From Nocardia inohanensis NBRC 100128 (GTDB lineage: Bacteria > Actinomycetota > Actinomycetes > Mycobacteriales > Mycobacteriaceae): a DNA stretch of 64,000 nt. The DNA is taken from assembly GCF_001612945.1 (NCBI RefSeq), contig NZ_BDBK01000007.1, positions 62,001-126,000 on the forward strand, given 5' to 3'. Positions 32,936 to 43,399 of this stretch are shown in pieces. The first letter of the stretch is position 1, and each line of letters starts with the position of its first letter. Both the position numbers and the translations under genes were made by a program. Under the pieces are notes generated by a model. It was not told the DNA's origin, made no database searches, and was given only the letters and a program-made list of their open reading frames with translations.

Positions 32936-34261
32936 GTGACGACGACCGACAGCTCGGCAACCACACCCCGACGGCATTTGACCCCGTTTAAATGGGCGTT
33001 TCCGATCGTGGTCGTGACGCTGCTGGCCTCGCTGCTGGGCGTCATGTACCTCGACTACGTGGTCGACCCGGAGCAGAACCTGCACGACTTCCCGATCGCG
33101 CTGGTGAATCAGGATGTGGGCGACGATCTCTCGGGGGCCGGCGGGCAGAGCAAGCACGTCAACTTCGGCGATCAGGTGGCGCAGGGGCTGGAGCAGGCGG
33201 TGCCGGCCGACAAGATCGACCTGCGGGTGCTCGGCATCAACGAGGCGCAGTTGCAGATGCAGCAGGCGCAGGTGTACGCGACCATCATCATTCCGAGCGA
33301 CTTCTCCAAGCGATTGGGGATTCTGGGGGTCGGGTCGATCGTGCCCGGCGATATCGAGAAGCCGGTGATCACGCTCCAGACCAATCCGCGCACCGGGGCT
33401 TTCACGACCGCGATCGTGCAGAAGTTCGGGGCCGAAGCGCTGACCCAGGTGGACAAGCAGGTCGGGCAGCAGCTCACCGAAACGGTCAAGGCGCAGCTGA
33501 CCCCACCGGACGGCGGTGCGGCGCCGCAGGTCTCGGGCGCCACCCAGATCGTGCTGGCCTCCCCGCTGAAGATCGCGGTCGAACAGTTCCGCCCGCTGCC
33601 CGGCGGTTCCGGTGAGGGCCTGACCGCCTTCTTCTATTCGCTGCTGCTGCTCTTGGTCGGCATGGTCGGCGCGATGATCATCCACCAGCTCATCGACTCC
33701 GCGCTCGGCTTCCTGCCCACCGAATGGGGTCCCTGGTACGTGCACTTCCCGCGCGCGCCCATCTCCCGCCTCCACACCCTGCTGCTCAAGTGGGCGGCGA
33801 TCACGGTGCTGGCGGTCGTGGTCTCGGGCGTGCTGTTGCTGATCGGCAAGGGCCTCGGCATGCCCATCGACAAACCGCTGACCCTGTTCATCTTCGGCGC
33901 GTTCGTCATCATGGCCGTCGGCTTCACCTGTTCCTCGGTGCTGGCGGCGGTCGGCACGGCCGGCCTGATCATCAACCTGATCATCTTCATCATCCTGGGC
34001 CTGCCCTCCTCGGGCGGCACCGTCCCCATCGAGGCGACCCCCAAGTACTTCGGCTGGCTGGCCAGGTTCGAGCCCATGCACCAGGTCTTCCTGGGCACCC
34101 GCTCGATCCTCTACTTCAACGGCAGCGGCGTGGCCGGCCTCACCCGCGGCGCCTGGATGACCGCCCTCGGCCTGGCCGTCGGCATCGTCTTCGGCCTCGC
34201 GATCACCATCTTCTACGACCGGAAGGGCTTGGAGCGCAAGCCCGCCCAAGCCACCGCCTGA
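32936..34261 (+). CDS. ABC-2 / YhgE-Pip-like membrane protein (DUF3533 type)
   Basis: A 441-residue protein with one N-terminal helix (about 20-42), a large extracytoplasmic domain (about 43-230, including DFPIALVNQDVGDDLS) and five C-terminal helices. This layout is that of YhgE/Pip and ABC-2 export permeases without an ATPase. IPSDFSKRLGILG and KPVITLQTNPRTGAF are the conserved surface parts. Role unknown; homologues include phage-infection proteins and type VII-associated EsaA-like factors. It is divergent from purF. Confidence 0.8.
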   Translation: MTTTDSSATTPRRHLTPFKWAFPIVVVTLLASLLGVMYLDYVVDPEQNLHDFPIALVNQDVGDDLSGAGGQSKHVNFGDQVAQGLEQAVPADKIDLRVLGINEAQLQMQQAQVYATIIIPSDFSKRLGILGVGSIVPGDIEKPVITLQTNPRTGAFTTAIVQKFGAEALTQVDKQVGQQLTETVKAQLTPPDGGAAPQVSGATQIVLASPLKIAVEQFRPLPGGSGEGLTAFFYSLLLLLVGMVGAMIIHQLIDSALGFLPTEWGPWYVHFPRAPISRLHTLLLKWAAITVLAVVVSGVLLLIGKGLGMPIDKPLTLFIFGAFVIMAVGFTCSSVLAAVGTAGLIINLIIFIILGLPSSGGTVPIEATPKYFGWLARFEPMHQVFLGTRSILYFNGSGVAGLTRGAWMTALGLAVGIVFGLAITIFYDRKGLERKPAQATA

Positions 34262-34648
34262 TCAGAGCTGCACGACCGGCAGCCACCGCGCCACTTCGGA
34301 CGCCCGGCTGCCGGACGCGGTGAGCGCCCCCGCCTCGAGGGCACTCTCGAACTCGAGCAACCCGGTCGCCAGCAGCAACCAGGTCCGAGCATCGGTCTCC
34401 ACCACATTCGGCGGCGTCCCCCGGGTATGCCGCGGTCCTTCGATGCATTGCACCGCCACGAACGGCGGCACCCGCACCTCCACCGAATGCCCCGGCGCAT
34501 CCGCCGCCAGCGTCCGCGCGGTCCCCCGCACGGCCGCCGCGATGTCGGTCCGCCCCGGCTGCTCCACGCTCTCGTCGTGCAGCCACTCCCCCACCGCCGC
34601 GAGCGCCGCCCGCAGTTCCGCCGGATCCACCTTCGCCTGTCGTGCCAC
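34262..34648 (-). CDS. Sterol carrier family protein
   Basis: A 128-residue protein with an SCP-like fold ([33 protein letters not shown]). Syntenic with the M. tuberculosis gene after purF (Rv0807). The start is uncertain: GTG 34648 gives the N-terminus [16 protein letters not shown] seen in homologues, while GTG 34672 adds eight residues. It ends one base after the convergent membrane-protein gene. Ligand unknown. Confidence 0.82.
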   Translation of the reverse strand: MARQAKVDPAELRAALAAVGEWLHDESVEQPGRTDIAAAVRGTARTLAADAPGHSVEVRVPPFVAVQCIEGPRHTRGTPPNVVETDARTWLLLATGLLEFESALEAGALTASGSRASEVARWLPVVQL

Positions 34649-34680
34649 GTCAGCGAGGTTACCGCCGCCCACCGACGCGA

Positions 34681-35313
34681 TTACGCGACAGTCCGCCGAG
34701 TCATCCGGCGCGCGGAGACCGGGGTGAGCGCGCCACCGGCGTTGAGAGCCAGGTGAGCGAGGGCGGGCGCGGTGGCGCTGCCGGTGTGGCGGTAGAGGGC
34801 ATCGAAGATCAGACCCGCGCCGCCGGTGATGGCGACGGTGGCGGGGATGGGGTCACCGGCGTTGTGGGCGGGGCGGATGTGGGCGAGGCCGAAAAGTAGG
34901 GCGCCGAGCCAGCTTCCGGGGCGGCCGAGGGAGCGCTCCAGGAGTGGGGTGAGGGTGGCTCGGTAGACGAGTTCTTCGCTGTAGACGGTGCCGCCGGGGA
35001 TGTGTGCGCCTGCCCATTCGGCGATGTGGACCTCGGGGCTGCGGTCTTCGAGCTCGGCGAGGTGGCGGCGCAGGGACGGGATGGTCAGGGCCGCAACGTA
35101 ACCGGTGGTCAGTACGGCTGCCACTGCGGTGCCCGCGCGCAGGCCGCGGGGGGACACCCAGTTCGGATCGCCTTTGAAGACCAGGGCGTAGGTGGTGGCG
35201 AAGGCGGCGCTGGAGAGCGAGCGGGCTCGGATGTTCATGCCGAGGGCGGGGAGGGCCCAATTGCTCCAGAGCATCGGAAGTGCCGCTGCGGCCAGGACTT
35301 TCGGCAGCGTCAT
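34681..35313 (-). CDS. CPBP-family intramembrane metalloprotease
   Basis: A 210-residue membrane protein with the CPBP (Rce1/Abi) motifs: EELVYR (EExxxR, near 113-118), FGLAHI and LAHLALNAG (HxxxN). These residues bind the metal and activate water for cleavage inside the membrane. The ATG overlaps the stop of the hydrolase gene (ATGA), so both are made together. Substrates are unknown. The syntenic M. tuberculosis gene lies between purL and Rv0805. Confidence 0.85.
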   Translation of the reverse strand: MTLPKVLAAAALPMLWSNWALPALGMNIRARSLSSAAFATTYALVFKGDPNWVSPRGLRAGTAVAAVLTTGYVAALTIPSLRRHLAELEDRSPEVHIAEWAGAHIPGGTVYSEELVYRATLTPLLERSLGRPGSWLGALLFGLAHIRPAHNAGDPIPATVAITGGAGLIFDALYRHTGSATAPALAHLALNAGGALTPVSARRMTRRTVA

Positions 35314-37079
35314 TTGATGGCTCGTTCGTAATCTTCGGCCAGTTCGATCTGGGTGCGGATCTTCTCGCGGAGTTCGGGGGTCCAATCCGGGGGCGCGGCA
35401 ATGGCTTCCCAGCCGTCCAGGACCAGGGAGCCGTAGCGGTGGCCGTGGCCGTCGCTGACGCCCTGGGCGTTGGCGAGGTCGGCGACCAGCTGCCAGAAGG
35501 TGACGAAGGGCCACCAGCGCATCTGGGTGGAGACGTCGGAGCCCCGGGGTTCGGAGAGCCAATCCGGTTGGGAGAAGATGAGATCCGAGGACCACCAGAC
35601 GATGGGGTCGGACGGGTGCTGGAGGTAGGCGATGCGGGGGTTGCGCCAGTCCGGGGCGGGCCTGCCCAGATCGGCTGCGGTGGCGGCGAATCGGACCACC
35701 AGGCCGTCGGCGTAGATCGGATCCACTTCGCGGGTGCCCGGATCGCGGCGGGAGACGAACTGTTGCCAGAGGCGGTTGGAGTTGGGCGGCCCGACCCAAA
35801 GCGCGCCGTCCACTTCGGATCTCAGATCGGCCAGCCCGTCGAAGGCGGCCTCGGAACCCTGTGAGCCGAGGCTCTCGCCGTAGACCAGCAGTTTGGGCCG
35901 ATGCTCGGCCGGCTGCCGCGACCAGCGCCGGTAGACCGCGTCGAACATCTTGCGCCCGTTGATCGCCACCTTCTGGCGGTCCGCCAGGAAGGACAGCACA
36001 CTGGGCAGATACGAGTACTGCGAGGCCACGATCGCGGTGTCGCCGCCGTACATGTATTCGATCGCGGAGGCGCTCATCCCGTTCACCCAGCCGGTGCCGG
36101 TCGTGGTGACCAGGACGAGGGCCTTGCGGTCGAATGCCCCGGTGCGCTCCAACTCGGCGACGGCGAGGGCTTCCTGCGTGGTGTCCTCGGACGCGGATTC
36201 CAGCCCCACGTAGACCCGGATCGGTTCGCGCGCGGGCTTTCCGGTGGCGGCGCTGATCAGCAGCGGGTCCGGACCGTGCGAGACGAACCAGCGCCCCTCC
36301 GAACCGAGGGTCTCCCATTTCGCCAGGGACGCCGGGCTTCCGGAGCGTTCCGGCTTGTCCGGCCGCACCGCGAAATCGGTCATCCTGTCATTGCGCACGC
36401 TGAACGCCGAGTTGGCGACCGCGAAGAAGGCGCGGGTGGCGACACCGTTGAACAGCATCAGGATGAGCAGGCTCAGCAGCAGCGCACCGGTGGCGGGGGC
36501 GAGCGCGGGCGGCACCCGCACCCAGCGGCTGAGCTGGCGGCCGGTGAAGCGAACCGCTTCGCGCAGTGTGCGATACACCGCCACCACGAGCGCGCCGACC
36601 GCGAAACTCAGTCCGCCGGTGCGCAGGTAGGCGGCGCGGGTGGTGCCCTCCATGCCCATCAGGCCGTAGATCTCGCGCTGCCAGTCGGCCGATTGCACCA
36701 GCATGTAGGCGGCGACCAGCACGCAGGTCAGCACGATCGCGACCTTGACCGCGTAGCGCACCCATTCGGGCGGAGTGCTGATCTTGATCTTGGGTCGAAT
36801 CCACTTGCGGAACAACCATTGCAGGAGGCAGCCGACGCCGTAGCCGATGGCGGCATTGATGCCGGAGATCAGGCCCTGGAACAGCCAGTCGCGCGGCACC
36901 AGCGACGGGGTGACCGACCAGGCGAAGAACAGGGTGGCGAAGACCAGCCCGGTGTGATTGAGATCGATGACGTCCTCGACGCCCTTGGCGACGGTCGCGA
37001 CCCGCCTGCCCCAGCCGTGCCGAAAGGCCGCGCGGGCGCGAATACGCGACCGCGTCACGGCATCGGCGAGGTCGAACAC
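35310..37079 (-). CDS. Alpha/beta-hydrolase with N-terminal membrane domain (Abhydrolase_9 type)
   Basis: A 589-residue protein: four or five helices in the first 215 residues (for instance TGLVFATLFFAWSVTPSLVPRDWLFQG), then a soluble hydrolase domain. The nucleophile is the Ser in YGESLGSQGSEAAFDG; RIAYLQHPSDPIVWW and SDGHGHRYG would supply Asp and His. This architecture matches the family of mycobacterial Rv1069c; substrates are probably envelope lipids but unproven. GTG start; coupled to the CPBP protease gene. Confidence 0.9.
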   Translation of the reverse strand: MFDLADAVTRSRIRARAAFRHGWGRRVATVAKGVEDVIDLNHTGLVFATLFFAWSVTPSLVPRDWLFQGLISGINAAIGYGVGCLLQWLFRKWIRPKIKISTPPEWVRYAVKVAIVLTCVLVAAYMLVQSADWQREIYGLMGMEGTTRAAYLRTGGLSFAVGALVVAVYRTLREAVRFTGRQLSRWVRVPPALAPATGALLLSLLILMLFNGVATRAFFAVANSAFSVRNDRMTDFAVRPDKPERSGSPASLAKWETLGSEGRWFVSHGPDPLLISAATGKPAREPIRVYVGLESASEDTTQEALAVAELERTGAFDRKALVLVTTTGTGWVNGMSASAIEYMYGGDTAIVASQYSYLPSVLSFLADRQKVAINGRKMFDAVYRRWSRQPAEHRPKLLVYGESLGSQGSEAAFDGLADLRSEVDGALWVGPPNSNRLWQQFVSRRDPGTREVDPIYADGLVVRFAATAADLGRPAPDWRNPRIAYLQHPSDPIVWWSSDLIFSQPDWLSEPRGSDVSTQMRWWPFVTFWQLVADLANAQGVSDGHGHRYGSLVLDGWEAIAAPPDWTPELREKIRTQIELAEDYERAIK

Positions 37080-37230
37080 CCGTCAAGTATGGCCGCAGGC
37101 GGTCGGAATCCGGGGAGGCAGGAGTGTGAGAGATCCAACCGCTTCGGCGTGTCGAGCACGGGTTATACCCATGGCACTCGAGTATTTGTACGCGGTCGGA
37201 CGCGCCGGCGGGACGGCAGAGTCACAGGGC

Positions 37231-37521
37231 ATGAGCACTCCCGGCGCACAGTCCAAGAGCACCAACGCGTTTCTGGTTCAGGCTGCCATCGCTTTCGCAA
37301 TCAGCTTCTCCGCCATGGGGATCGGGATCGTCAGACTGCCACTGGATTTCTGGCAGCGCGGATTCCTCGTCATGAGCATGCTTTTCCTGGTCAGCTCCTG
37401 CTTCACCCTCGCGAAAGTCGTTCGCGACCAGCACGAACAGCACAAAGTCCACAGCCGCATCGACGAAGCCCGGCTCGAGAAGCTCATGGCCGAACACGAC
37501 CCCTTCAAGGTCGTCTCATAA
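37231..37521 (+). CDS. YiaA/YiaB-type two-helix membrane protein
   Basis: A 96-residue protein with two transmembrane helices (about 15-33 and 43-62; FAISFSAMGIGIVRLPLDFWQRGFL is the YiaAB signature) and a charged C-terminal tail. Function unknown. The ribosome-binding site before the ATG is weak (CAGGG). The upstream 150 bp carry GGGTTATACCC, a small palindrome that may hold the promoter. Confidence 0.88.
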   Translation: MSTPGAQSKSTNAFLVQAAIAFAISFSAMGIGIVRLPLDFWQRGFLVMSMLFLVSSCFTLAKVVRDQHEQHKVHSRIDEARLEKLMAEHDPFKVVS

Positions 37522-37530
37522 CCAACTCTC

Positions 37531-37562
37531 GGGACTCTCAGGGGCTTCGCCCCCGAACCCCC
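37531..37562 (+). repeat. Single unit of the CAGGGG repeat family
   Basis: ACTCTCAGGGG-CTTCG-CCCCCGAACCCCCCAAAG follows the YiaAB gene by 10 nt and has the same plan as the array at 1024-1141: CTCTC, GGGG loop CCCC hairpin, GAACCCC. Confidence 0.6.
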
Positions 37563-37569
37563 CAAAGAT

Positions 37570-37620
37570 GAAGCACCCCGCTGGATCCGGTCGAGGGGTC
37601 CGGATCCAGCGGGGTGTTTC
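37570..37620. terminator. Bidirectional terminator between YiaAB gene and purL
   Basis: A perfect 16-bp stem (37574-37589 with 37601-37616) extended by A-T pairs to GAAG/TTTC. T residues follow on both strands. It serves both convergent genes. Confidence 0.85.
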
Positions 37621-37630
37621 GTTGTGTGGC

Positions 37631-39922
37631 TTAGTGGTCGCCGTTGCCGAAGAGGGCGGGCAGGGTGCCTTCGAAGGCGGTGCGCAGTTCGTCCAGCGGG
37701 ATGCTGAACTGGCCCTGCACCTCGAAGGAGTCGGAGCCCTGATCCACCACGCCGATGCGGGTCCACGGCATCTGGCGCGCGGTCAGCATCTGGGTGAAGC
37801 GGATCTCCTCGTTGCGCGGCACCGCCACCAGGACGCGGCCGGCCGATTCGGAGAAGAGGGCGACGAACGGGTCGGCGTTCTCGGGAAGCAGGATGCGGCA
37901 ACCGGTTTCACCTGCGAGCGCGGCTTCGACGACGGTCTGCGCCAGGCCGCCTTCGGAGAGGTCGTGGGCGGCGGAGATCATGCCGTCCCGCGATCCGATG
38001 GCCAGGATCTCGGCGATGGCCTGCTCGCGGGCGAAGTCGACCTTGGGCGGCAGCCCGCCGAGGTGATCGTGCTCGACCTGGGCCCAGATGGAGCCGTCCA
38101 GCTCGTCATGGGTTTCGCCGAGCAGGATGAGCGATTCGCCCGGCTCGTCGCCGAGGCCGGTCGGAATGCGGCGGTGCACATCGTCGATGACGCCGAGCAC
38201 GCCCACCACCGGGGTCGGCAGGATGGCATCGCGACCGGTCTGGTTGTAGAACGACACATTGCCGCCGGTGACCGGAATGCCCAGCGCCACACAGCCGTCC
38301 GCGAGACCGCGCACGGCCTGCTGGAACTGCCACATGACGCCCGGATCCTCCGGCGAACCGAAGTTCAGGCAGTTGGTGACGGCCTTCGGGGTGGCGCCGG
38401 TGACGGCGACATTGCGGAAGGCTTCGGCCAGCGCCAGCTGCGCACCGGTGTACGGGTCCAGCTTGGTGTAGCGGCCGGAGGCGTCGGTGGCCAGGGCGAT
38501 ACCGCGGCCCGACTCCTCGTCGATGCGGATGACGCCGGCGTCGGCGTGCTCGGCGAGCACGGTATTGCCGCGCACGTAGCGGTCGTACTGCTCGGTGATC
38601 CACTTGCGCGAGCACAGCTGCGGGCTGGCGACCATCTTCAGCAGGGTGGCGCGCAGTTCCTCACCGGTCTTGGGCCGGTTCAGCGCGGCGGTCGAATCCT
38701 GGTTCAGCGCATCCTGATTCGCGGGCCGCTCCACCGGGCGCTCGTAGACCGGGCCCTGGTGGGCGACGGTGCGCGGCGGCACATCCACCACGGTCTCGCC
38801 GTGCCAGGTGATGACCAGGTGCTCGCCGTCGGTGACCTCACCGATGACGGTGGCGGTGACATCCCACTTCTTGCAGACCGCCATGAAGGCGTCCACGTTC
38901 TCGGGGGTGACGACCGCGCACATGCGTTCTTGGGACTCGCTCGAAAGGATCTCGGCGGGAGTCATATTGGCGGCGCGCAGCGGCACCTGGTCGAGCTCGA
39001 TGCGCATGCCGCCGTCACCGGCCGCCGCGAGTTCGGAAGTGGCGCAGGAGAGTCCGGCGCCGCCGAGGTCCTGGATGCCCACCACCAGGTCGGCGTGGTA
39101 CAGGTCGAGACAGCACTCGATGAGCACCTTCTCGGCGAACGGGTCGCCGACCTGCACGGCAGGCAGCTTCTTGCGGCCGCCGGTCTCGTCGCCCGCGAAG
39201 GAGTCCGAGGCCAGCACCGAGACGCCGCCGATGCCGTCGAGGCCGGTGCGCGCACCGAACAGAATGATCTTGTTGCCCTGACCGGAAGCGAAGGCCAGGT
39301 GCAGGTCCTCGACCCGCATGACACCGGCGCACAGCGCGTTGACCAGCGGATTGCCCTGGTAGGAGGCATCGAACACGGTCTCGCCGCCGACATTCGGCAG
39401 GCCCAGCGAATTGCCGTAACCGCCGACGCCGCGCACCACGCCGTCGACCACGCGCCGGGTGTCCGGGTGGTCGGCCGCACCGAAGCGCAGCTGGTCCATG
39501 ACGGCGATCGGGCGCGCGCCCATGGCCATGATGTCGCGGACGATGCCGCCGACGCCGGTGGCCGCACCCTGGTAGGGCTCCACGTACGAGGGGTGGTTGT
39601 GCGATTCGACCTTGAAGGTGACCGCCCAGCCGTCGCCGATGTCCACCACGCCCGCGTTCTCGCCGATGCCCGCGAGCATCGAGGAGCGCATCTCGTCGGT
39701 GGTGGTCTCACCGAAGTAGCGCAGGTGCACCTTCGAGGACTTGTACGAGCAGTGCTCGGACCACATCACCGAGTACATGGCCAGTTCGGCGTCGGTGGGC
39801 CGGCGGCCGAGGATTTCCTTGATCCGGGCGTACTCGTCGTCCTTGAGGCCGAGTTCCCGGTAGGGCTGCGCAGTGTCCGGAGATGCCGCGGCGTTGCTGA
39901 CGGTATCGACGTGGCTGGTCAC
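37631..39922 (-). CDS. purL: Phosphoribosylformylglycinamidine synthase subunit PurL
   Basis: A 763-residue small-type PurL, which makes FGAM from FGAR with ATP and ammonia supplied by PurQ and channelled by PurS (both encoded near 45 kb). Landmarks: [15 protein letters not shown] (catalytic His), [28 protein letters not shown] written in part as [28 protein letters not shown] and [16 protein letters not shown] 39922 matches the N-terminus of mycobacterial PurL; the ribosome site AAAGGA is 13 nt away. Confidence 0.97.
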   Translation of the reverse strand: MTSHVDTVSNAAASPDTAQPYRELGLKDDEYARIKEILGRRPTDAELAMYSVMWSEHCSYKSSKVHLRYFGETTTDEMRSSMLAGIGENAGVVDIGDGWAVTFKVESHNHPSYVEPYQGAATGVGGIVRDIMAMGARPIAVMDQLRFGAADHPDTRRVVDGVVRGVGGYGNSLGLPNVGGETVFDASYQGNPLVNALCAGVMRVEDLHLAFASGQGNKIILFGARTGLDGIGGVSVLASDSFAGDETGGRKKLPAVQVGDPFAEKVLIECCLDLYHADLVVGIQDLGGAGLSCATSELAAAGDGGMRIELDQVPLRAANMTPAEILSSESQERMCAVVTPENVDAFMAVCKKWDVTATVIGEVTDGEHLVITWHGETVVDVPPRTVAHQGPVYERPVERPANQDALNQDSTAALNRPKTGEELRATLLKMVASPQLCSRKWITEQYDRYVRGNTVLAEHADAGVIRIDEESGRGIALATDASGRYTKLDPYTGAQLALAEAFRNVAVTGATPKAVTNCLNFGSPEDPGVMWQFQQAVRGLADGCVALGIPVTGGNVSFYNQTGRDAILPTPVVGVLGVIDDVHRRIPTGLGDEPGESLILLGETHDELDGSIWAQVEHDHLGGLPPKVDFAREQAIAEILAIGSRDGMISAAHDLSEGGLAQTVVEAALAGETGCRILLPENADPFVALFSESAGRVLVAVPRNEEIRFTQMLTARQMPWTRIGVVDQGSDSFEVQGQFSIPLDELRTAFEGTLPALFGNGDH

Positions 39923-40116
39923 GGGAATACCAGAGTCCTTTCGGCCGGGCAGGTGAGAACCGAGAGCCGGCATGCTGGATATCGGCGAGATACGCAGGTG
40001 AGTCTAGTTGCCCGGCATTTCCCGCCTGTCACCACCTGCTGATGTGTCCGGGAGCACATCGGGGCCGGTTCCGGTCGTGGTTCGAGCCGCGGACCGGAGC
40101 CGGCGGGGCCACCCAT

Positions 40117-40122
40117 TACTCT
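40117..40122 (+). promoter_or_regulatory. -10 box TACTCT, leaderless start of the GT87 gene
   Basis: TACTCT is followed by 6 nt and then GTG 40129. Confidence 0.5.
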
Positions 40123-40128
40123 TGGCCC

Positions 40129-41454
40129 GTGAGCGATCGATCCGGGCTCGCGGATCCGGCGAAGCCCGTGACCGCGCCAGAAGGTAGGACGCGGCTGACG
40201 CGGCAGCAGGTGGCGCTGCTGGTGATCGCGGCGGCCATGTTCGCGGTGTCCGCGAAGATGTGCAGCGATAAGGCGTGGCACGGATATATCGACCTTCAGG
40301 TGTATCGCAACGGCGGGCGCGCGCTGCTGGACGGCAAGGATCTGTACGGGCAGATGCCCGAGGTGTTCGGGATCGGGCTGCCGTTCACCTATCCGCCCCC
40401 GGCCGCGTTCTTCTTCGCACCGCTGGCGCTGATGTCGCTGCATGTCGCCGAATGGGTCGTGCTGATCTCCTCGATCGTCGCGCTGGCGCTGACCCTGTGG
40501 GTGGTGCTGCAACGGCTGCGGCCGAGCATGGCGGTGGCGACCCGGCTGGCCGTGGTGGTGGGCGCGACGGCGCTGGCGCAGGGCCTGGAGCCGGTCTGGC
40601 AGACCTACGGGTTCGGTCAGATCAATCTGATCCTGATGGCGGCCATCGCGCTGGATTGCCTGGTGCCCAAGCCTTTCTGGCCGCGCGGGCTGCTGATCGG
40701 CATCGCGGTGTCGGTGAAGCTGACCCCGGCCGCCTACATCCTTTTCTTCCTGCTGCAACAGGATTGGGGTCCGGCCATCGCCCGGGCGCGCGCGTCGGGT
40801 CCGGTGTTGTCGGCGCGGGGCGCGCTGGCGCGGCTGCGGACCGTCCCGGTTCCGGCGTACACCTTGGTGGCGTCCTGCCTGGGCGCGATCCTGGTGGGTT
40901 TCGCGGTGGTGCCGCACGATTCGACGACCTACTGGTTCCACACGCTGTTCGACACCTCGCGCATCGGGCAGCCGGAGTTCTCGGGCAATCAGTCGCTCAA
41001 GGGTTTCGCGTTCCGGCTGGGCGTTTCGGAATCGCTCGCCAATGCCATCTGGCTGGGGCTGTCGCTGCTGACGGTGGTGCTCGCGATCATCTGGATGCGC
41101 CGCCTGTTCAGCGTCGGTGCGAAGGCCGCGGCCCTCATGGTGAATGCCGGTATGGTGCTGCTGATTTCGCCGGTGTCCTGGTCGCACCACTGGGTCTGGA
41201 CCGCGCCCGCGCTGCTCATCGCCGCCGACGCCATCCTGCGCGGGCGGCGGGATCCGCTGTTCCTCGCCGCCTTCGCGCTCGCGATCGCCGCCTTCACGGC
41301 CCAGCCGCAGTGGCTGCTGCCCTACGACCACGGCGTCGAGCTCACCTGGTCCTGGTGGGAGCAGATCATCGGCAGCAGCTACCCGCTGCTCACCCTGGCC
41401 ATCTTCATCGGCGCGGTGCTCACCTACCGCCCGAATCCGGACAAGGTGAAGTGA
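40129..41454 (+). CDS. GT87 (DUF2029) mannosyltransferase-like membrane protein
   Basis: A 441-residue protein with about ten helices of the GT87 family (PimE and the alpha-1,2-mannosyltransferases of lipomannan). The first large loop has DLQVYRNGGRALLDGKDLYG with the conserved Asp of the family, then PFTYPPPAAFFFAPLAL. Such enzymes use polyprenyl-phosphate-mannose outside the membrane. ISPVSWSHHWVW near residue 355 is also conserved. Exact acceptor is unknown. A terminator follows. Confidence 0.88.
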   Translation: MSDRSGLADPAKPVTAPEGRTRLTRQQVALLVIAAAMFAVSAKMCSDKAWHGYIDLQVYRNGGRALLDGKDLYGQMPEVFGIGLPFTYPPPAAFFFAPLALMSLHVAEWVVLISSIVALALTLWVVLQRLRPSMAVATRLAVVVGATALAQGLEPVWQTYGFGQINLILMAAIALDCLVPKPFWPRGLLIGIAVSVKLTPAAYILFFLLQQDWGPAIARARASGPVLSARGALARLRTVPVPAYTLVASCLGAILVGFAVVPHDSTTYWFHTLFDTSRIGQPEFSGNQSLKGFAFRLGVSESLANAIWLGLSLLTVVLAIIWMRRLFSVGAKAAALMVNAGMVLLISPVSWSHHWVWTAPALLIAADAILRGRRDPLFLAAFALAIAAFTAQPQWLLPYDHGVELTWSWWEQIIGSSYPLLTLAIFIGAVLTYRPNPDKVK

Positions 41455-41488
41455 ACGTGGGGCTGCGCCCCACACCCCACAAATGACC

Positions 41489-41522
41489 AGGCCCGCCTGC
41501 GCTGTAGCGCAGGCGGGCCTTT
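41489..41522. terminator. Terminator between GT87 and M18 genes
   Basis: A perfect 14-bp stem, AGGCCCGCCTGCGC (41489-41502) and its complement (41507-41520), loop TGTA, followed by TTT on the plus strand. A second GGGG-CTGC-CCCC hairpin precedes it at 41459-41473. Confidence 0.85.
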
Positions 41523-41581
41523 CACGTGCGGGCGACCGACTTCCCCTCGCGCGACACAGCTCGTTTCGGGGTGGCGCCCGC

Positions 41582-42901
41582 CTAGCGCGGGGATTCGGGG
41601 GTGAGGAAGGCGGCGAGGGCCGCGGCGTAGGCGGGAACGTCTGCGGCGCCCATCATTTCGCGGGCGGAGTGCATGGCGAGCTGGGCCGCGCCGACATCCA
41701 CGGTGGGCATACCGGTGCGGGCCGCGGTCATCGGGCCGATGGTGGATCCGCAGGGCAGGTCGGCGCGGTGCACGTAGCGCTGCAACGGCACGTCCGCCTG
41801 CGCGCAGGCCAGTGCGAAGGCACCCGCACCCGCCGCGTCGGTGGCGTAGCGGAGGTTCTGGTTGACCTTCAGCACCGGACCGCCGTTGACCTCGATGCGA
41901 TGCGAGGGTTCGTGCCGGTCCGGGTAGTTGGGGTGGGTGGCGTGCGCCATATCACCGGAGGCACAGACCGAACCCGCGAGCGCCGCAAGGTATTCGGCGC
42001 GCCCGCCGCCCCGGGTCAGCACGATGCGCTCCAAAACCGTGGGCAGCAGCCCGGACTGCGCGCCGCGATCGGATTGGCTACCGACCTCTTCGTGATCGAA
42101 CATGGCCAGCACCGGCACGGCCGCGCCGGGTTCGGCGACGGCGGCCAAGAAGGCCCGAAGGCCCGCGTAACAGGTGCCCTGATTGTCCAGGCGCGGTGCG
42201 GACACCAGGTCCAGATCCCGCCCGATCAGCTTGGACGGCACCAGATCATGGGTCATCAGTTCCCAGCCGAGCACGGCCGACGCTTCGACGCCGGAGCGTT
42301 CGGCGATGAACGCCATGAACGAGCGCGGCTCTCCGCCGATCCCCCACACCGCGTTCACGTGCCGCTGCGGATCGAGGGTGACCCCGCGCCGGTCCTCGGA
42401 GAGGTGGATGGCCAGCTGCGGGACCCGCATGATGGGTTCGTCGATGCGAATCAGCCGCTCCCGCACCACGTTTCCGTCGCGCACCGAGAGCCGTCCGCTG
42501 ATGCCGAGGTCGCGGTCCAGCCACGAGTTCAGCCAGGCCCCGCCGTAGGGTTCCAGCCCGACCATCTGCCAGCCGGCCACCGCCATATCGGGGTGCTGCT
42601 TCACGCGCAGGTTGGGGCTGTCGGTGTGCGCGCCGACCACGCGGAAGGGCGTGGCCTGCCCGGTGCGGAATCCGGTGGGCGCCCCCGGGCCACCGTCGGC
42701 CCACGCCACCACCGATCCGCCGCGCACCACGTAGTATCGCCCGGCGCTGTTGGACGGCCACGGCGCGGATTCCGAGAGCCGGGTGAAGCCGTGGTCGTCG
42801 AGCTCCGCGGCGACCGTCCGGCACACATGGAACGGGGACGGCGAGGCGTCGATGAATTCACACAATCCGGCGGCGGTAGCGGTGGTTTCGGCGACTGGCA
42901 T
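41582..42901 (-). CDS. M18 family aminopeptidase
   Basis: A 439-residue metallo-aminopeptidase of the M18 family (ApeB/PepC; syntenic with M. tuberculosis Rv0800). Zinc and catalytic motifs visible: [14 protein letters not shown] (first His), [16 protein letters not shown] (Glu pair) and [20 protein letters not shown]. It removes N-terminal, often acidic or neutral, residues in the cytosol. Leaderless start is likely: TAGGAT lies 7 nt before the ATG. Confidence 0.95.
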   Translation of the reverse strand: MPVAETTATAAGLCEFIDASPSPFHVCRTVAAELDDHGFTRLSESAPWPSNSAGRYYVVRGGSVVAWADGGPGAPTGFRTGQATPFRVVGAHTDSPNLRVKQHPDMAVAGWQMVGLEPYGGAWLNSWLDRDLGISGRLSVRDGNVVRERLIRIDEPIMRVPQLAIHLSEDRRGVTLDPQRHVNAVWGIGGEPRSFMAFIAERSGVEASAVLGWELMTHDLVPSKLIGRDLDLVSAPRLDNQGTCYAGLRAFLAAVAEPGAAVPVLAMFDHEEVGSQSDRGAQSGLLPTVLERIVLTRGGGRAEYLAALAGSVCASGDMAHATHPNYPDRHEPSHRIEVNGGPVLKVNQNLRYATDAAGAGAFALACAQADVPLQRYVHRADLPCGSTIGPMTAARTGMPTVDVGAAQLAMHSAREMMGAADVPAYAAALAAFLTPESPR

Positions 42902-42908
42902 GCCCGCA

Positions 42909-42914
42909 ATCCTA
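42909..42914 (-). promoter_or_regulatory. -10 box TAGGAT, leaderless start of the M18 gene
   Basis: On the minus strand TAGGAT, 7 nt, then ATG 42901. Confidence 0.55.
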
Positions 42915-42961
42915 AGCGTGCCCGGTTCAGTTTTCCCTGATCGGTCCGTCGTGCGCGCGGC

Positions 42962-43399
42962 TCAGCGATCCGCGGGCAGCTCCGCCACCAGCTCGAGCAA
43001 CCGCAGCAATTCGAGGTAGTCGTCACTGCCGAGCTTGCGCCGCAGTTCGGCCTCCGCGCGCATCTCCTCCGCGCGCACCTCGGCGACCAGCTCCGCCCCG
43101 CGCCGGCTCAAGCCGATCAGGATGCGGCGGCGGTCGTCGGCCGCGGCGACCCGGAAAATCAGTCCGCGTTCGGCCAGATGGTCGGCGTGCCGGGTGGCCG
43201 AGGAGGGGGCGAGCTGCGCGCGGGCGGCCAGCTCGCTCATGGTGATCCCGGTGTCGGCGGAGAGGTTCGCCAGCATGCACCATTGGTCGGCGGTGAGTCG
43301 CCGGGCGCACAGTGCGGCGTCGAGGTGACGTAGCCAACTGCGTTCGGCCGCACGGAGCCCTCCGTGCAGCGTCGAAACGCCACCTAGAATTGTCGCCAT
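42962..43399 (-). CDS. MarR-family transcriptional regulator
   Basis: A 145-residue winged-helix regulator. The recognition region is GITMSELAARAQLAPSSATRHADHLAERGLIFRVAAADDRRRILIGLSRRG, quoted in part: SELAARAQLAPSSATRHADH is the helix-turn-helix and DDRRRILIGLS the wing. N- and C-terminal helices form the dimer. It is divergent from a periplasmic-binding-fold gene with only 49 bp between, so it most likely controls that gene and itself; a dyad covers its start codon. Confidence 0.92.
   Translation of the reverse strand: MATILGGVSTLHGGLRAAERSWLRHLDAALCARRLTADQWCMLANLSADTGITMSELAARAQLAPSSATRHADHLAERGLIFRVAAADDRRRILIGLSRRGAELVAEVRAEEMRAEAELRRKLGSDDYLELLRLLELVAELPADR

Noticed and set aside
34681..36318. 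A 545-residue version of the CPBP protease
   Set aside because: The first 335 residues overlap the hydrolase gene in another frame; the ATGA-coupled start gives the usual family size.
37568..40042. An 824-codon plus-strand frame opposite purL
   Set aside because: Antisense shadow of purL with biased His/Gly/Arg content and no domain.
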